A stretch of DNA of 64,000 nt from Micromonospora sp. RP3T. Lineage in GTDB: Bacteria; Actinomycetota; Actinomycetes; Mycobacteriales; Micromonosporaceae. A model generated the notes under the pieces. The model was not told where the DNA came from, did no database searches, and saw only the letters and a program-made list of their open reading frames with translations. Positions 1 through 9,221 of the stretch are shown here, in pieces. The stretch is taken from contig NZ_PYPS01000024.1 in assembly GCF_003027925.1 (NCBI RefSeq), positions 50,500-114,499 on the forward strand, given 5' to 3'. The stretch's first letter is position 1, and every line of letters starts with the position of its first letter. Position numbers and translations under genes: made by a program.

Positions 1-349
1 AGACCGCCTCGACGTTGTTGCCGTCCGGGTCGCGGACGAACGCGCCGTAGTAGGCGGCGTGGTATTCCGGCCAGACCTTCGGCGCGTGCAGCACCTCGAC
101 CCCGGCCGCCACCGCCGCGTCGTGGAACGCCCGCACGGCCGCCCGGTCGGGCGCGGTGAACGCGATGTGCACCGGCGCCGGGGCGGCGTCGGCCGGCGCG
201 TGCTCGACCCAGAAGTCGGGCGTGTCGACGCCGTAGCCGATCGGCCCCGGCTCCATGATCCGCCGGCCGCCCAGCGGGGCGAGGACCGTGTCGTAGAAGG
301 CGGCGCTGGCCGCCAGGTCGCGCACCGCTACGGAGAAGTGGTCGAGCAC
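1..349 (-). CDS. VOC (glyoxalase/bleomycin-resistance fold) protein, 3' end outside window
   Basis: The reverse strand encodes a protein starting LDHFSVAVRDLAASAAFYD, the usual first beta-alpha unit of a VOC domain, and continuing to RDPDGNNVEAV, the usual last strand of these about 120-130 residue proteins. About 116 codons are present, so only a few C-terminal residues are missing. The start is GTG at 349, preceded by a good GGAGG ribosome site. VOC proteins bind a metal through His/Glu residues (here the His near residue 4 and the Glu near 114) and act as lyases, dioxygenases or antibiotic binders; nothing here tells which. No neighbour shares its direction closely enough to suggest an operon role. 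Confidence 0.85.
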   Translation of the reverse strand, partial: MLDHFSVAVRDLAASAAFYDTVLAPLGGRRIMEPGPIGYGVDTPDFWVEHAPADAAPAPVHIAFTAPDRAAVRAFHDAAVAAGVEVLHAPKVWPEYHAAYYGAFVRDPDGNNVEAV

Positions 350-384
350 GTCGCCTCCCTGCGATCGTCGAGAACCCCGCCAGG

Positions 385-1374
385 CTACGAGCCCACTACG
401 ACACTTCCCGGGCGTTCGGGCGCCGCGCTCCCGCCCACCCGCCGGGCGGCACGGCGCCGCCGGGCGGTGTCCGCGCCGACGAGCAGGCCGGGCAGCGCGC
501 CGAGCAGCCAGATCACGCCCACCGGCCAGTGGATCAGCGCGCCCACCGCGCCCCGGATCCGCGGCTCGTCGCCGACCACGTAGGACGCCTCCGGATCCGA
601 CGTCCGGCAGGTCAGCGTCCACGCCCCGGCCGTCGGCAGCCGGATCGAGGCGACCCAGGCGTAGCTGGCGGCGTCCCCGCCGTAGCCGCCGGGCGGCACC
701 CGGACCGGCTCCGCCACCCGGACCGCCGCGCCCGCGCCGGTGAGCCGGCAGTCCGGGGCCGCCGGTGCGAAACCCACCCCGAAGATCGCGTACGCCCCGG
801 GCGCCGGCACCGTGACCCGCCCGGCCGACGTCGCGTAGGGGCCCGTCCCGCCGTACTCCCGAAGGGGCTCCCCGACCGTGCTGCCCTCGGCGCCGAGCCG
901 GACCGCGGACTGCGCCAGCAGCGCCCCGAACACGACGGCCAGCGCGCCGACCAGGTAGCCGCGCCGCGACGGCGGCCGGTCCCGGCGGGGCAGGCGCGCA
1001 CCGGCGGCGTACCCGGTCAGCGCGCCGGCCACCGCGAGCGTCAGGCCGCCGAGCAGCGCCCGCCCCCAGCGGGCCTCGCCGGTCAGCGGCACCACCCAGC
1101 GGAAGAACGCCAGCGACGCGCCCAGCAGCACGGCCGTGGCCGGCGTGGCGACGGCCACCGCGAGCGCCGGGCCGGCGACGCCGCGGCGGCGGGGCTGACC
1201 GGCCGCGACCAGGGCGGCGAGCACCGGCGACGCCAGCACCGGCCACCACAGCGCGGCGGCGAGCGACGGGTCCTCCTCCCACCGGTGGGTCGCCTCGAAG
1301 AAGAGCAGCGGGACCGGCACGGTCGCCAGCAGCCACGCCGCCAGGACACCCGGACCGGGCCACCGAACGCTCAT
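385..1374 (-). CDS. Integral membrane protein of unknown function
   Basis: This 329-residue protein has about five hydrophobic helices in its first 160 residues, a soluble stretch from about 165 to 270 with two cysteines (in APDCRLTG and LTCRTSDPE) that could form a disulfide outside the cell, a last membrane helix near 280-305, and an Arg-rich cytoplasmic tail. I do not recognise a family. The ATG at 1374 lies just after a GAGGAT-like minus-10 element with no Shine-Dalgarno sequence, so a leaderless transcript is likely. It is divergent from the MMPL transporter gene, with about 110 bp between the starts. Confidence 0.7.
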   Translation of the reverse strand: MSVRWPGPGVLAAWLLATVPVPLLFFEATHRWEEDPSLAAALWWPVLASPVLAALVAAGQPRRRGVAGPALAVAVATPATAVLLGASLAFFRWVVPLTGEARWGRALLGGLTLAVAGALTGYAAGARLPRRDRPPSRRGYLVGALAVVFGALLAQSAVRLGAEGSTVGEPLREYGGTGPYATSAGRVTVPAPGAYAIFGVGFAPAAPDCRLTGAGAAVRVAEPVRVPPGGYGGDAASYAWVASIRLPTAGAWTLTCRTSDPEASYVVGDEPRIRGAVGALIHWPVGVIWLLGALPGLLVGADTARRRRAARRVGGSAAPERPGSVVVGS

Positions 1375-1484
1375 CCACCGATCCTCGCACGCCGTTCATC
1401 GACGCGACGGCGCGTGCCGTCCGAAAAGGATTGGTCACCGACGGTAGGATGCTGGCGAGACAGTCGAACTCCACGGGGGAAACG

Positions 1485-3647
1485 ATGTTCGAGCGACTGG
1501 GCAGATTCGTCGTCGGCAAGGCCTGGTGGGTGATCGGCGGCTGGGTCCTCGCCGCGATCGCCGTGGTGGTCACCAGCCCGTCGTTGAGCGACATCACCTC
1601 GGCCGACCAGGAGAGCTTCCTGCCGCGCTCCTACGAGTCGGTGCGGGCCACCGAGCTGGGCGCCAGGGCGTTCCCGCAGGCGGCCACCGCCACCGCCACC
1701 ATCGTGGTCAAACGCGGCGACGGCACGCCGCTCAGCGCCGCCGACGAGGCGCGGGTCGGGCAGCTCGCCGCCGCGCTGAAGGGCCGGAACATCCCGCGGA
1801 CCTCCGGCTACCTCACCGGCCCGCCGGCCGTCGCGCCGGACCGGTCCGTGCAGATCATCTCCGTCGGCCTCGACGCCGAGACCCCGAGCGACCCGAAACT
1901 GCTCGACGCCGTACGCGACCTGCGCGCCGCGCTCGGCCCGGACCTGGCCGGCAGCGGTCTCACCGCCGGGGTGGCCGGCGACGTGGCCAGCTTCGTCGAC
2001 AACGAGGACACGTTCAACTCGGCGTTCGCGATCGTCGGCGTCGCCACCATCGTCCTGATCATCGGGCTGATTCTGATCATCTTCCGCAGCCCGATCGCCG
2101 CGCTGCTGCCGGTCGTGGTGATCAGCGTGGTCATGTCCGTCACCACCGGGCTGGTCGCCGCCGCCGGCAAGGCGTTCGACCTCAACGTCAGCCAGGACCT
2201 CCAGACCATCCTGCTGATCGTGCTGTTCGGCATCGGCACCGACTACATTCTGTTCCTGCTGTTCCGCTACCGCGAACGGCTGCGCGCCGGCGACGACAAG
2301 CGCACCGCGATGATCGTCTCGGTGCAGCGGGTCGGCGAGGTCATCACGTCCGCCGCCGGCGCGGTCATCGTCGCGTTCCTGGTGCTGCTGCTCGCCTCGC
2401 TCGGCTTCTTCGGCTCGCTCGGCCCGGCGCTCGCCATCGCCGTCGGCGTCATGCTGGTCACCTCCCTGACCCTGATCCCGGCGATCGTGTCGCTGCTCGG
2501 CCGCTGGGTGTTCTGGCCGTCGAAGGCATGGCAGCGCCAACCGAAGGCGACGCTGTCCCGGCGGCTCGGCGCCGCCGTCGGCCGCCGGCCCGCCGTGGTG
2601 GCCGCCGCATCGGGCGCGCTGCTCGTCGCGCTCGCCGCCGGGGTGCTCAGCTACCAGGCCGACTACGACTTCAGCGCCGGCTTCCCGCAGGACACCGAGT
2701 CGGCGCGGGCCGCCAAGGACCTCCAGCGCGGCTTCGCCGCCGGCGCGCTCGCGCCCACCGAGGTCTACCTCACCACCGGCAACGGCACCCCGCTCACCGA
2801 CCAGCAGGTGACCGCGTTCGCCGCCGCGTCGGCCGACGCGCCCGGCGTGGCCCGGGTGCAGCCGGCTGAGCGCAGCACCACCGACCCGAGCGTCGCCCGG
2901 ATCAACGTGCTGCTCGACGAGAACCCGGTCTCCAACGAGGCGATCAGCCTGGTCCGCGACGACCTGCGGGACGCGCTGCACGCCAAGGCACCGCAGGGCA
3001 CGACGGCGCTGGTCGGCGGCCCGACCGCGATCTTCGCCGACATCAACTCGGCAAACAACCGGGACCTGTCGGTGATCCTGCCGGTCGCCGCCGCCCTGAT
3101 CGCGCTCATCCTCGGGCTGCTGCTGCGCAGCCTCGTCGCGCCGGTCTACCTGGTGATCGCGGTGCTGCTGAACTTCGCCGCCACGCTGGGCGCGACCGTC
3201 TACCTGTTCCAGGGACTGGAGGGCAAGCCCGGCGTCACGTTCCAGCTCCCGATCATCCTCTATTTGTTCGTGGTGGCGATCGGCACCGACTACAACATCC
3301 TCATGATCGCCCGGCTCCGTGAGGAGGCCCGGGAGGGCCACGAACCGCACCGGGCCGCCGCCATCGGGGTGGAACACGCCGGCCCGACCGTCGCCGCGGC
3401 CGGGCTGATCCTGGCCGGCACGTTCGGGGTGCTGATGCTCGCGCCGATCTCGTTCCTCCAGCAGATGGGCTTCGCGGTGGCGATCGGGATCGTGCTGTCC
3501 GCGTTCGTCATGTCGATGTTCTTCGTGCCGGCGTTGACCGGGCTGATCGGGCACAAGGCGTGGTGGCCGGGGCACGGCGACGAGCGACGCGACGGCGGCC
3601 GGCCGGCCGAACCGGAGCCGGAGCCGGCCACCGCCGATGTCGGGTAG
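1485..3647 (+). CDS. MMPL/RND-superfamily membrane transporter
   Basis: This 720-residue protein is a two-fold repeat: each half has one N-terminal helix, an outer domain, and five clustered helices. The conserved MMPL signature appears twice, as GTDYILFLLFRYRE near residue 250 and GTDYNILMIARLREE near 600. MMPL proteins export lipids, siderophores or drugs using the proton gradient. The start at ATG 1485 is chosen because the protein then opens FERLGRFVVGKAWWV, as relatives do, with a GGGGGA ribosome site upstream; an upstream in-frame GTG is less likely. The two-component pair that converges on its 3' end could control it, but that is only a positional guess. Substrate unknown. Confidence 0.92.
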   Translation: MFERLGRFVVGKAWWVIGGWVLAAIAVVVTSPSLSDITSADQESFLPRSYESVRATELGARAFPQAATATATIVVKRGDGTPLSAADEARVGQLAAALKGRNIPRTSGYLTGPPAVAPDRSVQIISVGLDAETPSDPKLLDAVRDLRAALGPDLAGSGLTAGVAGDVASFVDNEDTFNSAFAIVGVATIVLIIGLILIIFRSPIAALLPVVVISVVMSVTTGLVAAAGKAFDLNVSQDLQTILLIVLFGIGTDYILFLLFRYRERLRAGDDKRTAMIVSVQRVGEVITSAAGAVIVAFLVLLLASLGFFGSLGPALAIAVGVMLVTSLTLIPAIVSLLGRWVFWPSKAWQRQPKATLSRRLGAAVGRRPAVVAAASGALLVALAAGVLSYQADYDFSAGFPQDTESARAAKDLQRGFAAGALAPTEVYLTTGNGTPLTDQQVTAFAAASADAPGVARVQPAERSTTDPSVARINVLLDENPVSNEAISLVRDDLRDALHAKAPQGTTALVGGPTAIFADINSANNRDLSVILPVAAALIALILGLLLRSLVAPVYLVIAVLLNFAATLGATVYLFQGLEGKPGVTFQLPIILYLFVVAIGTDYNILMIARLREEAREGHEPHRAAAIGVEHAGPTVAAAGLILAGTFGVLMLAPISFLQQMGFAVAIGIVLSAFVMSMFFVPALTGLIGHKAWWPGHGDERRDGGRPAEPEPEPATADVG

Positions 3648-3656
3648 CCGGCTGGG

Positions 3657-4319
3657 TCACCCCTCGCCGGGGCGCACCAGCCCGCTCTCGTACGCGATCA
3701 CCACGAGCTGGGCGCGGTCGCGGGCCGTCAGCTTCTGGAGCAGCCGGCTCACGTAGGTGCGTGCGGTGTCCGGGCTCAGGAACAACGCCGCCCCGATCTC
3801 CGCGTTCGACCGCCCGGCGCCCACCTGCGCCAACACGTCTCGCTCCCGGGCGGTGAGTCCGGCCAGCCGCGCCGGGTCGGCCACCGGCGAGCGGGCCGCC
3901 GCGGCGAGCACCCGACGGGTGACGGCGGGGGAGAGCAACGCGTCCCCGCCGGCCACCACCCGCACCGCGTCGCGCAGCGCGTCCGGCGGGGTGTCCTTCA
4001 GCAGGAAACCGGCCGCCCCGGCGCGGATCGCCTCGAACAGGTACTCGTCGTCGTCGAACGTGGTCAGCACCACCACCTGCACGCCGGCCAGCGTCGGGTC
4101 GGCCAGGATCCGCCGGGACGCCGCCAACCCGTCCCCACCCGGCATCCGCACGTCCATCAGCACCAGGTCGGGCCGCTGCTCCCGGACCACGGCGACCGCG
4201 CCGACACCGTCGCCGGCCTCGCCCACCACCACGATGTCCGGCGCGCGTTCCAGCAGCGCCCGCAGCCCGGTCCGCACCAGGTGCTGGTCGTCCACCACGA
4301 CCACGCGCACCGGGTTCAC
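3657..4319 (-). CDS. NarL/LuxR-type response regulator
   Basis: The 220-residue product has a receiver domain (acidic pair at residues 9-10, phosphoacceptor Asp in LVLMDVRMPGG near 54, Thr in VVLTTFDDD, Lys in FLLKDTPP) and a C-terminal LuxR helix-turn-helix (LTARERDVLAQVGAGRSNAE to the end, about 150-215). It binds DNA when phosphorylated by its partner kinase. Its ATG overlaps the kinase stop by four bases (ATGA), so the two are translationally coupled. It ends ten bases from the convergent MMPL gene. Targets are unknown; the divergent DUF1772-like gene and the MMPL gene are the nearest candidates. Confidence 0.95.
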   Translation of the reverse strand: MNPVRVVVVDDQHLVRTGLRALLERAPDIVVVGEAGDGVGAVAVVREQRPDLVLMDVRMPGGDGLAASRRILADPTLAGVQVVVLTTFDDDEYLFEAIRAGAAGFLLKDTPPDALRDAVRVVAGGDALLSPAVTRRVLAAAARSPVADPARLAGLTARERDVLAQVGAGRSNAEIGAALFLSPDTARTYVSRLLQKLTARDRAQLVVIAYESGLVRPGEG

Positions 4320-5455
4320 GTGGCGACCCGGGCGAGCGGCAGGTCCGCGTACACCCGGAAGCCGCCGGCCACGACGGCGCCCGCCGCGACCGTGCCACCG
4401 AGCAGCGCGACCCGCTCCGCCATGCCCCGCAACCCCTGGCCGGCGCGGCCCGGCGACCCGCCGCGACCGTCGTCGACGACCTCCACCGTCAACCGGCCCG
4501 GCGTCGCCCGCACCGCGACCGTGACCCGGCCGGCCCCGGCGTGGCGCACCACGTTGGTCAACGCCTCCTGCACCACCCGGTAGACAGTGCTGCCCACCAC
4601 CGCCGGCAGCGCCGCCACCGGCCCGTCGACGCGCAGCTCCACCGCCAACCCACCCCGGCGGACGCCGTCAACGAGCGCCGGGAGCTGCGCGAACCCGGGC
4701 GCCGGCCGGTGCGGTCCCGGCTCGCGACGCAGCGTGCCCAGCGTGGCCCGCAGCTCCGCCATGGCGCTACCGCTCACCGCGTGGATCGCCGCCAGCGCGG
4801 TCTCCGCCCGCGCCGGCTCGTGATCGGCGAGCGCCTCCCGCGCCACCGCCGACTGCAACGTGACCACCGACATGGTGTGGCCCAACGTGTCGTGCACCTC
4901 CCGGGCGATGCGCAACCGCTCCGCCTCCACCTGCCGGGCCGCCTCCCGGCGGCGGTCCTCGGCCGCGGTGACGGCCTGCCGGTCCAGCGCAGCCCGCAGC
5001 GACCGCCGGTTCCGCACCGCGTCCCCAAGCGCGATCACCGCCAGCATCAGCGCCGCCTCCGACCCCAACGCCGCTCCCACCACCACCGCGACGTCGTCGC
5101 CCTCGACCAGCCGGGCGGTCACCGACACCGTCAGCAGCCCGCCGGCCACCAGCGCGGCCGGCAGCACCCGTCCCCGCTCCGCGACCCGGTAGAGCACCGC
5201 CGCGGCCGGCGCGGCCACCCCGAGCGGCGGCAGGTCCAGCGCGTAGTACCCGAGGATGCCGACCGCCGTGGCCAGCAGCGCCGGCAGCGGCCACCGTCGG
5301 GCGCACCACACCAGCGCGGCCAACCCGACACCGAACGCGCCGGCCAGCGCCGCCGCGCCCGGCGCGGTCGCCTCCGTCGCCACGGCGACCACGACCAGGC
5401 CGAGCGTGGCCGCCGCGAGTACCGCGTCGGCGCGGGTCAGCGAGAGGTCCGGCAC
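4316..5455 (-). CDS. Two-component sensor histidine kinase (HisKA_3 type)
   Basis: The protein has several hydrophobic helices in the first 150 residues, a dimerisation box with the phosphoacceptor His in IAREVHDTLGHTMSVV near residue 188, and a HATPase domain with the N box (ALTNVVRHAGAG) and G box (GLRGMAERVALLGG). I place the start at GTG 5455, giving 379 residues; the longer reading from 5551 adds a Gly/Pro-rich leader unlike a kinase. It is the first gene of a two-gene operon with the response regulator. No large outer sensor domain is visible, so the signal is probably sensed in or near the membrane. Confidence 0.93.
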   Translation of the reverse strand: MPDLSLTRADAVLAAATLGLVVVAVATEATAPGAAALAGAFGVGLAALVWCARRWPLPALLATAVGILGYYALDLPPLGVAAPAAAVLYRVAERGRVLPAALVAGGLLTVSVTARLVEGDDVAVVVGAALGSEAALMLAVIALGDAVRNRRSLRAALDRQAVTAAEDRRREAARQVEAERLRIAREVHDTLGHTMSVVTLQSAVAREALADHEPARAETALAAIHAVSGSAMAELRATLGTLRREPGPHRPAPGFAQLPALVDGVRRGGLAVELRVDGPVAALPAVVGSTVYRVVQEALTNVVRHAGAGRVTVAVRATPGRLTVEVVDDGRGGSPGRAGQGLRGMAERVALLGGTVAAGAVVAGGFRVYADLPLARVAT

Positions 5456-5625
5456 GGCCCCGAGCCTAGGTCCGCGCGGCCCTCCGGCGCTGCCGCCCAC
5501 AGGCGTCACTGACAACCCCCGGGTGTACGCCGAGAGGCGACAACCGCGCACGCGGCTACGCGGACGACGACCGACGGTTGCCGCCCTAGCGTCGATGACG
5601 TCCCCTTGAGATGAGGAGAACCGTC

Positions 5626-6138
5626 GTGTCCCGCACCAAACTGACGTGGCTCGCGCTGATCGTGATGGTCTGGGCGGCGATGCTGTCGTTCGGCGGCGTG
5701 GCCGCCGAGACCGTCATGCTCTACCCGAACATCTTCAACGACCCGCCCGCCTCACTCGACCGCGCCCGCGCGTTCCTGGTCGACGGCGGCCCGCACGACT
5801 ACTTTCCGCCGCTCGGCGCGTCAGTGGTGCTGAGCAGTCTCGCCGCGACGCTGCTCACCTGGCGCGACCGGCGGCTGCGCTGGTGGGTCGCCGGTGCCAC
5901 AGTGGTTTTCGTCGCCTGCGAGTTCCTGTTCTCGGCGGTGTTCTTCTGGCCGCGCAACGAGATCATGTTCGTGGACCCGGTGGGGACGCACTCGCCGGAA
6001 TACCTGCGGCAGGTGGCCTCGGAATTCGTCGCCGGGCACTGGGTGCGGTTCGCGGGTGGGGCGGTGACGGCCGGGTTGGCGTTCGTCGCGTTGCTGCGGT
6101 TCGTGCGCTCGACCGCGCCGACGGGTGAGCCGGGCTGA
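5626..6138 (+). CDS. DUF1772-like (anthrone oxygenase-like) membrane protein
   Basis: A 170-residue protein with four predicted helices (about 8-28, 65-82, 90-110, 140-160) and conserved patterns such as FWPRNEIMF and FVAGHWVRF, resembling small actinobacterial membrane proteins annotated DUF1772. The function of that family in bacteria is not settled. I prefer GTG 5626 as start because GAGGAG at about 5613 is correctly spaced for it; the ATG at 5611 would overlap that ribosome site. A TAGCGT-type minus-10 lies in the 155-bp gap shared with the divergent histidine kinase, so it may be a target of that system. Confidence 0.75.
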   Translation: MSRTKLTWLALIVMVWAAMLSFGGVAAETVMLYPNIFNDPPASLDRARAFLVDGGPHDYFPPLGASVVLSSLAATLLTWRDRRLRWWVAGATVVFVACEFLFSAVFFWPRNEIMFVDPVGTHSPEYLRQVASEFVAGHWVRFAGGAVTAGLAFVALLRFVRSTAPTGEPG

Positions 6139-6322
6139 CCTGTTCTGCGTCAAGACGCCGCTCGACAATGAGCTGGCCTGCCAGGAACACGAAACCGAGG
6201 TGCTCGGCCGCAGCGAGATGCACGCGGCGATCCTGGCGATGGGCTTCCACCCGACGGTACGAATCGTCAAGACCCGCCGGACCGCCCGACTCGATGAGAT
6301 GGTGCTCTGCCTGGACGAGCTA
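6137..6322 (+). pseudogene. Remnant of a CYTH-domain (CyaB/ThTPase-like) gene
   Basis: The frame reads VKTPLDNELACQEHETEV, then MHAAILAMGF and VRIVKTRRTA, then LCLDEL. This matches the core of CYTH proteins of the class IV adenylate cyclase/CyaB kind, where EHETEV carries metal-binding Glu residues and KTRR binds phosphates. Both ends are missing: the N-terminal ExExK strand is absent and the frame loses similarity after LCLDEL. Its start is buried in the previous gene. I read it as a decayed internal fragment of about 62 codons left at the edge of the accessory region. Confidence 0.7.
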
Positions 6323-6549
6323 CGACTCGCTGATCAGGGCGGCGTCGGCGGTCGTGGTCTGAGCGGTCGACGCCTGGTCGAGGAGCCGCCGTACCTCGAC
6401 GAGCAGTGCGGCGGCGACCTGGTCGGGGGTTGCTCGCCTACGTCGTGCAGGTGCACCCGGAATCAACGGGGGCGCTGGGGGGAGGCCACCAGGCCGGCGA
6501 TGCTCCACGGCGTTCCTCCCGAACAAGCAAGATCTTGCCGCTCTGTAAC
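6323..6549. other. Non-coding stretch, probably decayed sequence
   Basis: Between the CYTH remnant and the next gene nothing is convincingly coding. A 68-codon reverse frame (6320-6526) exists, but has no ribosome site and no recognisable motif. The stretch may be debris from the event that destroyed the CYTH gene. Confidence 0.4.
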
Positions 6550-6996
6550 ATGCCGCGCATGTACGCGCTTTACGCCTGGGGAAACTTCATCAGCGAGGTC
6601 GGACTCGACCGGCGGCCGGCCTGGCTCGACCCGGCGGTACTCCGTGGCGAACAACAGGTCATCGACGAAAGCCTGATGATCGGCGACACCGACACGCTGC
6701 TGGTCGACGGTGCCGGCACTCTCTTCGAGATCGATGGCGACGACGAGAATCTCGTGCGCGGTAGTGAGCTCATCGGCCGCGACCTCAGCGGTGTCGAGTG
6801 GCGGGTCTCCCGCATCCGGGCAGCCACCGACGGCACCCGCGAGGACGCACTGCGCATCGTCGCGGCGATCGAGGAGGACGGCGACTACTCCGAGGAGGAC
6901 GAGCGGCACGAGTACAACTCGGTCCCGGTTGGCGAGATCGTCACCCTCTGGGAAGACGATCACGGCCAGTGGACGCTAGCCCTGGTCAAGCTCTGA
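6550..6996 (+). CDS. Acidic hypothetical protein
   Basis: The 148-residue product starts MPRMYALYAWGNFISEVGLD and is strongly acidic, with a run EEDGDYSEEDERHEY near residue 115. I do not recognise a family. Start ATG 6550 or the in-frame ATG 6559 are both possible; no strong ribosome site is visible for either. It converges on the SUKH-like gene with a 21-bp overlap of the 3' ends. An acidic small protein beside a SUKH-like gene is consistent with an immunity or anti-toxin role, but this is only suggestive. Confidence 0.6.
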   Translation: MPRMYALYAWGNFISEVGLDRRPAWLDPAVLRGEQQVIDESLMIGDTDTLLVDGAGTLFEIDGDDENLVRGSELIGRDLSGVEWRVSRIRAATDGTREDALRIVAAIEEDGDYSEEDERHEYNSVPVGEIVTLWEDDHGQWTLALVKL

Positions 6997-8044
6997 AACA
7001 GCTCCGCCAACCTCACCAGCGTGACGAAGAAGAGATCGAATCATTGGGCCTGCGACGCGTCGACCCTGGAACACGTCTTCGATCACCCGGTCCGCCTCAG
7101 CCCGGTTGACGCATGACCGGGAGTGGGTGAGGGTGCTCGGTAGCGTCCCGTAGCGCCAGACCGAGCGCAGTAGCTCGGCGAAGGCTTCGTGGGTGTCGCC
7201 GTGAAGCCACCACGCCGATACGCTGCCGTCGGGTGGGTCCGTGGTCACGGTGAGGACGCATTCGTGCGGCTGCCACCGGTAGGAAGCCGCGCCGCCGGCC
7301 AGCGACCGCCGGGACGGCTGCCCATACCGGGCGGTCAGTTCGGCGATGACCACCGCCGACGCCGGCTGGTCGATCGCGGTTGCCCATAGCCCGTTGCGGT
7401 AGGGCTGCATCGGCCATTGCTCAAGGGACTCCCAGTCCGCGTCCGGCCCCTCGAACGACAACGGCAGGTCGCGCTCGTGGTAGAACGACGCGAACCAGTC
7501 CAACAGCCAGCCGCTGAACGACTCGCCGTCGCGGCCCCACCCCAGGCCCGATTCCGCCGTAGACGTTCTGGAGCAAGCCCAGACCAGCGGATCGTCGGCC
7601 CCGCCGAGCTCGAAGCAGTTGACGTACGCGGCGTAGGTCTCCGTTTCGAACCACACCAGCGGCCCGCACCGATCCTGTACCGGCTCCACCGAGTAACTCG
7701 CGAGAAAGGGATCGCTGCCCACCTGGGCCCGCTCGACTCCCGCGAGGATCTCCTCCAAGGAGAGCAGGTGGTTGTCGTAGGCGAACTCCCGCCACAGATC
7801 GGGCAGCGGAAGAGTCCAGTATTCCCCGTCGACCACGACGCCGGAGTCGTTGAGCACTGGGATGCGAACGATGGTTGTAGAACTCGAATACTGCGGCGGG
7901 TAGCGCGCGCTTCGTCCGGCGACCCCATTCGTTGATCAGCTCAACCATCCGTGGGTCCTGCTCAGCCTCGGCGCACATCAGATCGTAGACACTCTGCAAC
8001 CACGGAACGGCACGCGGCGACCGGCTGGAGACCTCGATTGACAT
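6976..8044 (-). pseudogene. SUKH (SMI1/KNR4-like) protein gene with an apparent frameshift
   Basis: From ATG 8044 one frame gives MSIEVSS to LPAAVFEFYN, the usual N-terminal SUKH element (Leu-Pro-x-x-hydrophobic then FY). Near 7875-7885 the similarity jumps to another frame, which continues TIVRIPVLND to the stop at 6976 and contains the downstream SUKH features (LWREFAYDNHLLSLEE, then PLVWFETETYAAYVNC and a DDPLVW segment). Joined, the product would be about 355 residues. The downstream frame alone could start only at a GTG near 7851 with no ribosome site. SUKH proteins are immunity proteins of polymorphic toxin systems. It lies 100 bp downstream of darG on the same strand. A sequencing error would restore it. 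Confidence 0.65.
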
Positions 8045-8144
8045 CGACCTCAGCCTAAGTCGCTGGTACAAGCCTACGGATTACCGCACATGTCGCAGCC
8101 CGGGGGCCGCCGACCGTTACCGGTATTCCGGTCAAGCTGCCTTC

Positions 8145-9221
8145 TCAGGTCCGTGCCGGGCTCGGCAGCAGCCCGACGTCCTGGAGCCGGCCGTGGGCCA
8201 TTCGGATGTGGGCGGGCGTGAACAGCCGGGCCTTGCGCCCACTCCACGTTCGCACCCGATCGATCAGCTCGTCGATGTCGGTAGCCGGAGGGTGCAGCTC
8301 GGCGGCGTAGTGCACCGTCGCCAACAGTTCGAGGCTGTACGGTGCCTCGAAACCGTCGACAAGCTGCGCGAAGCGGTCCAGCAGCGCGTCCGGGACGGGA
8401 TGTGCGGTGAACCAGGCGGAGACATCGTCGGCCGCGCCGTCGACCAGGCGGACCGGCTGGAGCTCCTCGACCCGGGCTGATCGATCGCCGAACCCGGTGA
8501 GGTAGTGCCCCTCGATCCGGTCGAGGACGTGGTTGAGGTTCTCCGCGTAAGGGCCGTATCGCCCACGAGCGAAACGGAGGCGAAGGGGTTGGCCGAGCAC
8601 TTGGAGGAAGTAGGCGATCTTCTGGATCTCCAGGACGGTGACGCCCTCACGGGGTTCGAGCGCGCGGGCGCGGTCGACGTAGCGCTCGATCGCTCGCAGC
8701 AGCGTGGCTCGGCCAGGAGTGAGCCCGGGCTTTTCCGTGGCCACCGGCATGTCACCGGGATCGGGGGCACCTTCGGGGGGGAACAGCAGCACCCGGACCT
8801 CGGGAAGCGCGGCGAAAGCCTCTTCGATCATGGGCTGAACCTCACCCCAGGTGAGACCGCCGTTGCCGCAGCCCAGAGCTGGGACCGCAACTGAAGTGAT
8901 CTTCCTTTGGCGCACCACGCGGACCAGATCCGCCAGCCCCGAGCGGATGTCTTCGATCCGGGAACTGGCACGCCAGTGACCCTTGGTGGGAAAGTTGATC
9001 ACGTATCGCCGGGGACCGAGGCGAGCTGAGTCGAAGACGAACATTTCGCCCAGCTTGACCTCTTGCGCCGCGCAGGCAGCTCGGTAGGCGGTGTAGTTGG
9101 CCGGGTAGGCGCGCTTGAACTGGAGGGCGATGCCCTTGCCCATGACACCCACCGTGTTGACCGTGTTCACGAGGGCTTCGGCATCGGCGGTCAGGAGGTT
9201 GCCATGGCTGATGACGATCAC
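8145..9221 (-). CDS. darG: DarG-like macrodomain antitoxin (DNA ADP-ribosyl glycohydrolase)
   Basis: The 358-residue protein begins with a macrodomain of about 155 residues: NLLTADAEALVNTVNTVGVM and GKGIALQFKRAYP form the ADP-ribose site and ALGCGNGGL the later loop. A C-terminal domain (about 170-350, with VLEIQKIAYFLQVLGQPLR and RYGPYAENLNHVL) matches the second DarG domain, which binds and blocks the toxin. In the family, DarG removes ADP-ribose from thymidines in DNA, reversing DarT. It overlaps darT by four bases (ATGA), so the two are coupled, in the classic toxin-first order. Length is normal for the family. Confidence 0.93.
   Translation of the reverse strand: MIVISHGNLLTADAEALVNTVNTVGVMGKGIALQFKRAYPANYTAYRAACAAQEVKLGEMFVFDSARLGPRRYVINFPTKGHWRASSRIEDIRSGLADLVRVVRQRKITSVAVPALGCGNGGLTWGEVQPMIEEAFAALPEVRVLLFPPEGAPDPGDMPVATEKPGLTPGRATLLRAIERYVDRARALEPREGVTVLEIQKIAYFLQVLGQPLRLRFARGRYGPYAENLNHVLDRIEGHYLTGFGDRSARVEELQPVRLVDGAADDVSAWFTAHPVPDALLDRFAQLVDGFEAPYSLELLATVHYAAELHPPATDIDELIDRVRTWSGRKARLFTPAHIRMAHGRLQDVGLLPSPART

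Noticed and set aside
1371..3575. 734-codon reverse open frame across the MMPL gene
   Set aside because: Composition is Arg/Gly/Asp/Gln low-complexity, as expected for a shadow frame of GC-rich coding DNA; the forward frame has clear MMPL motifs.
6320..6526. 68-codon reverse frame after the CYTH remnant
   Set aside because: No ribosome site, no motif; probably decayed sequence.
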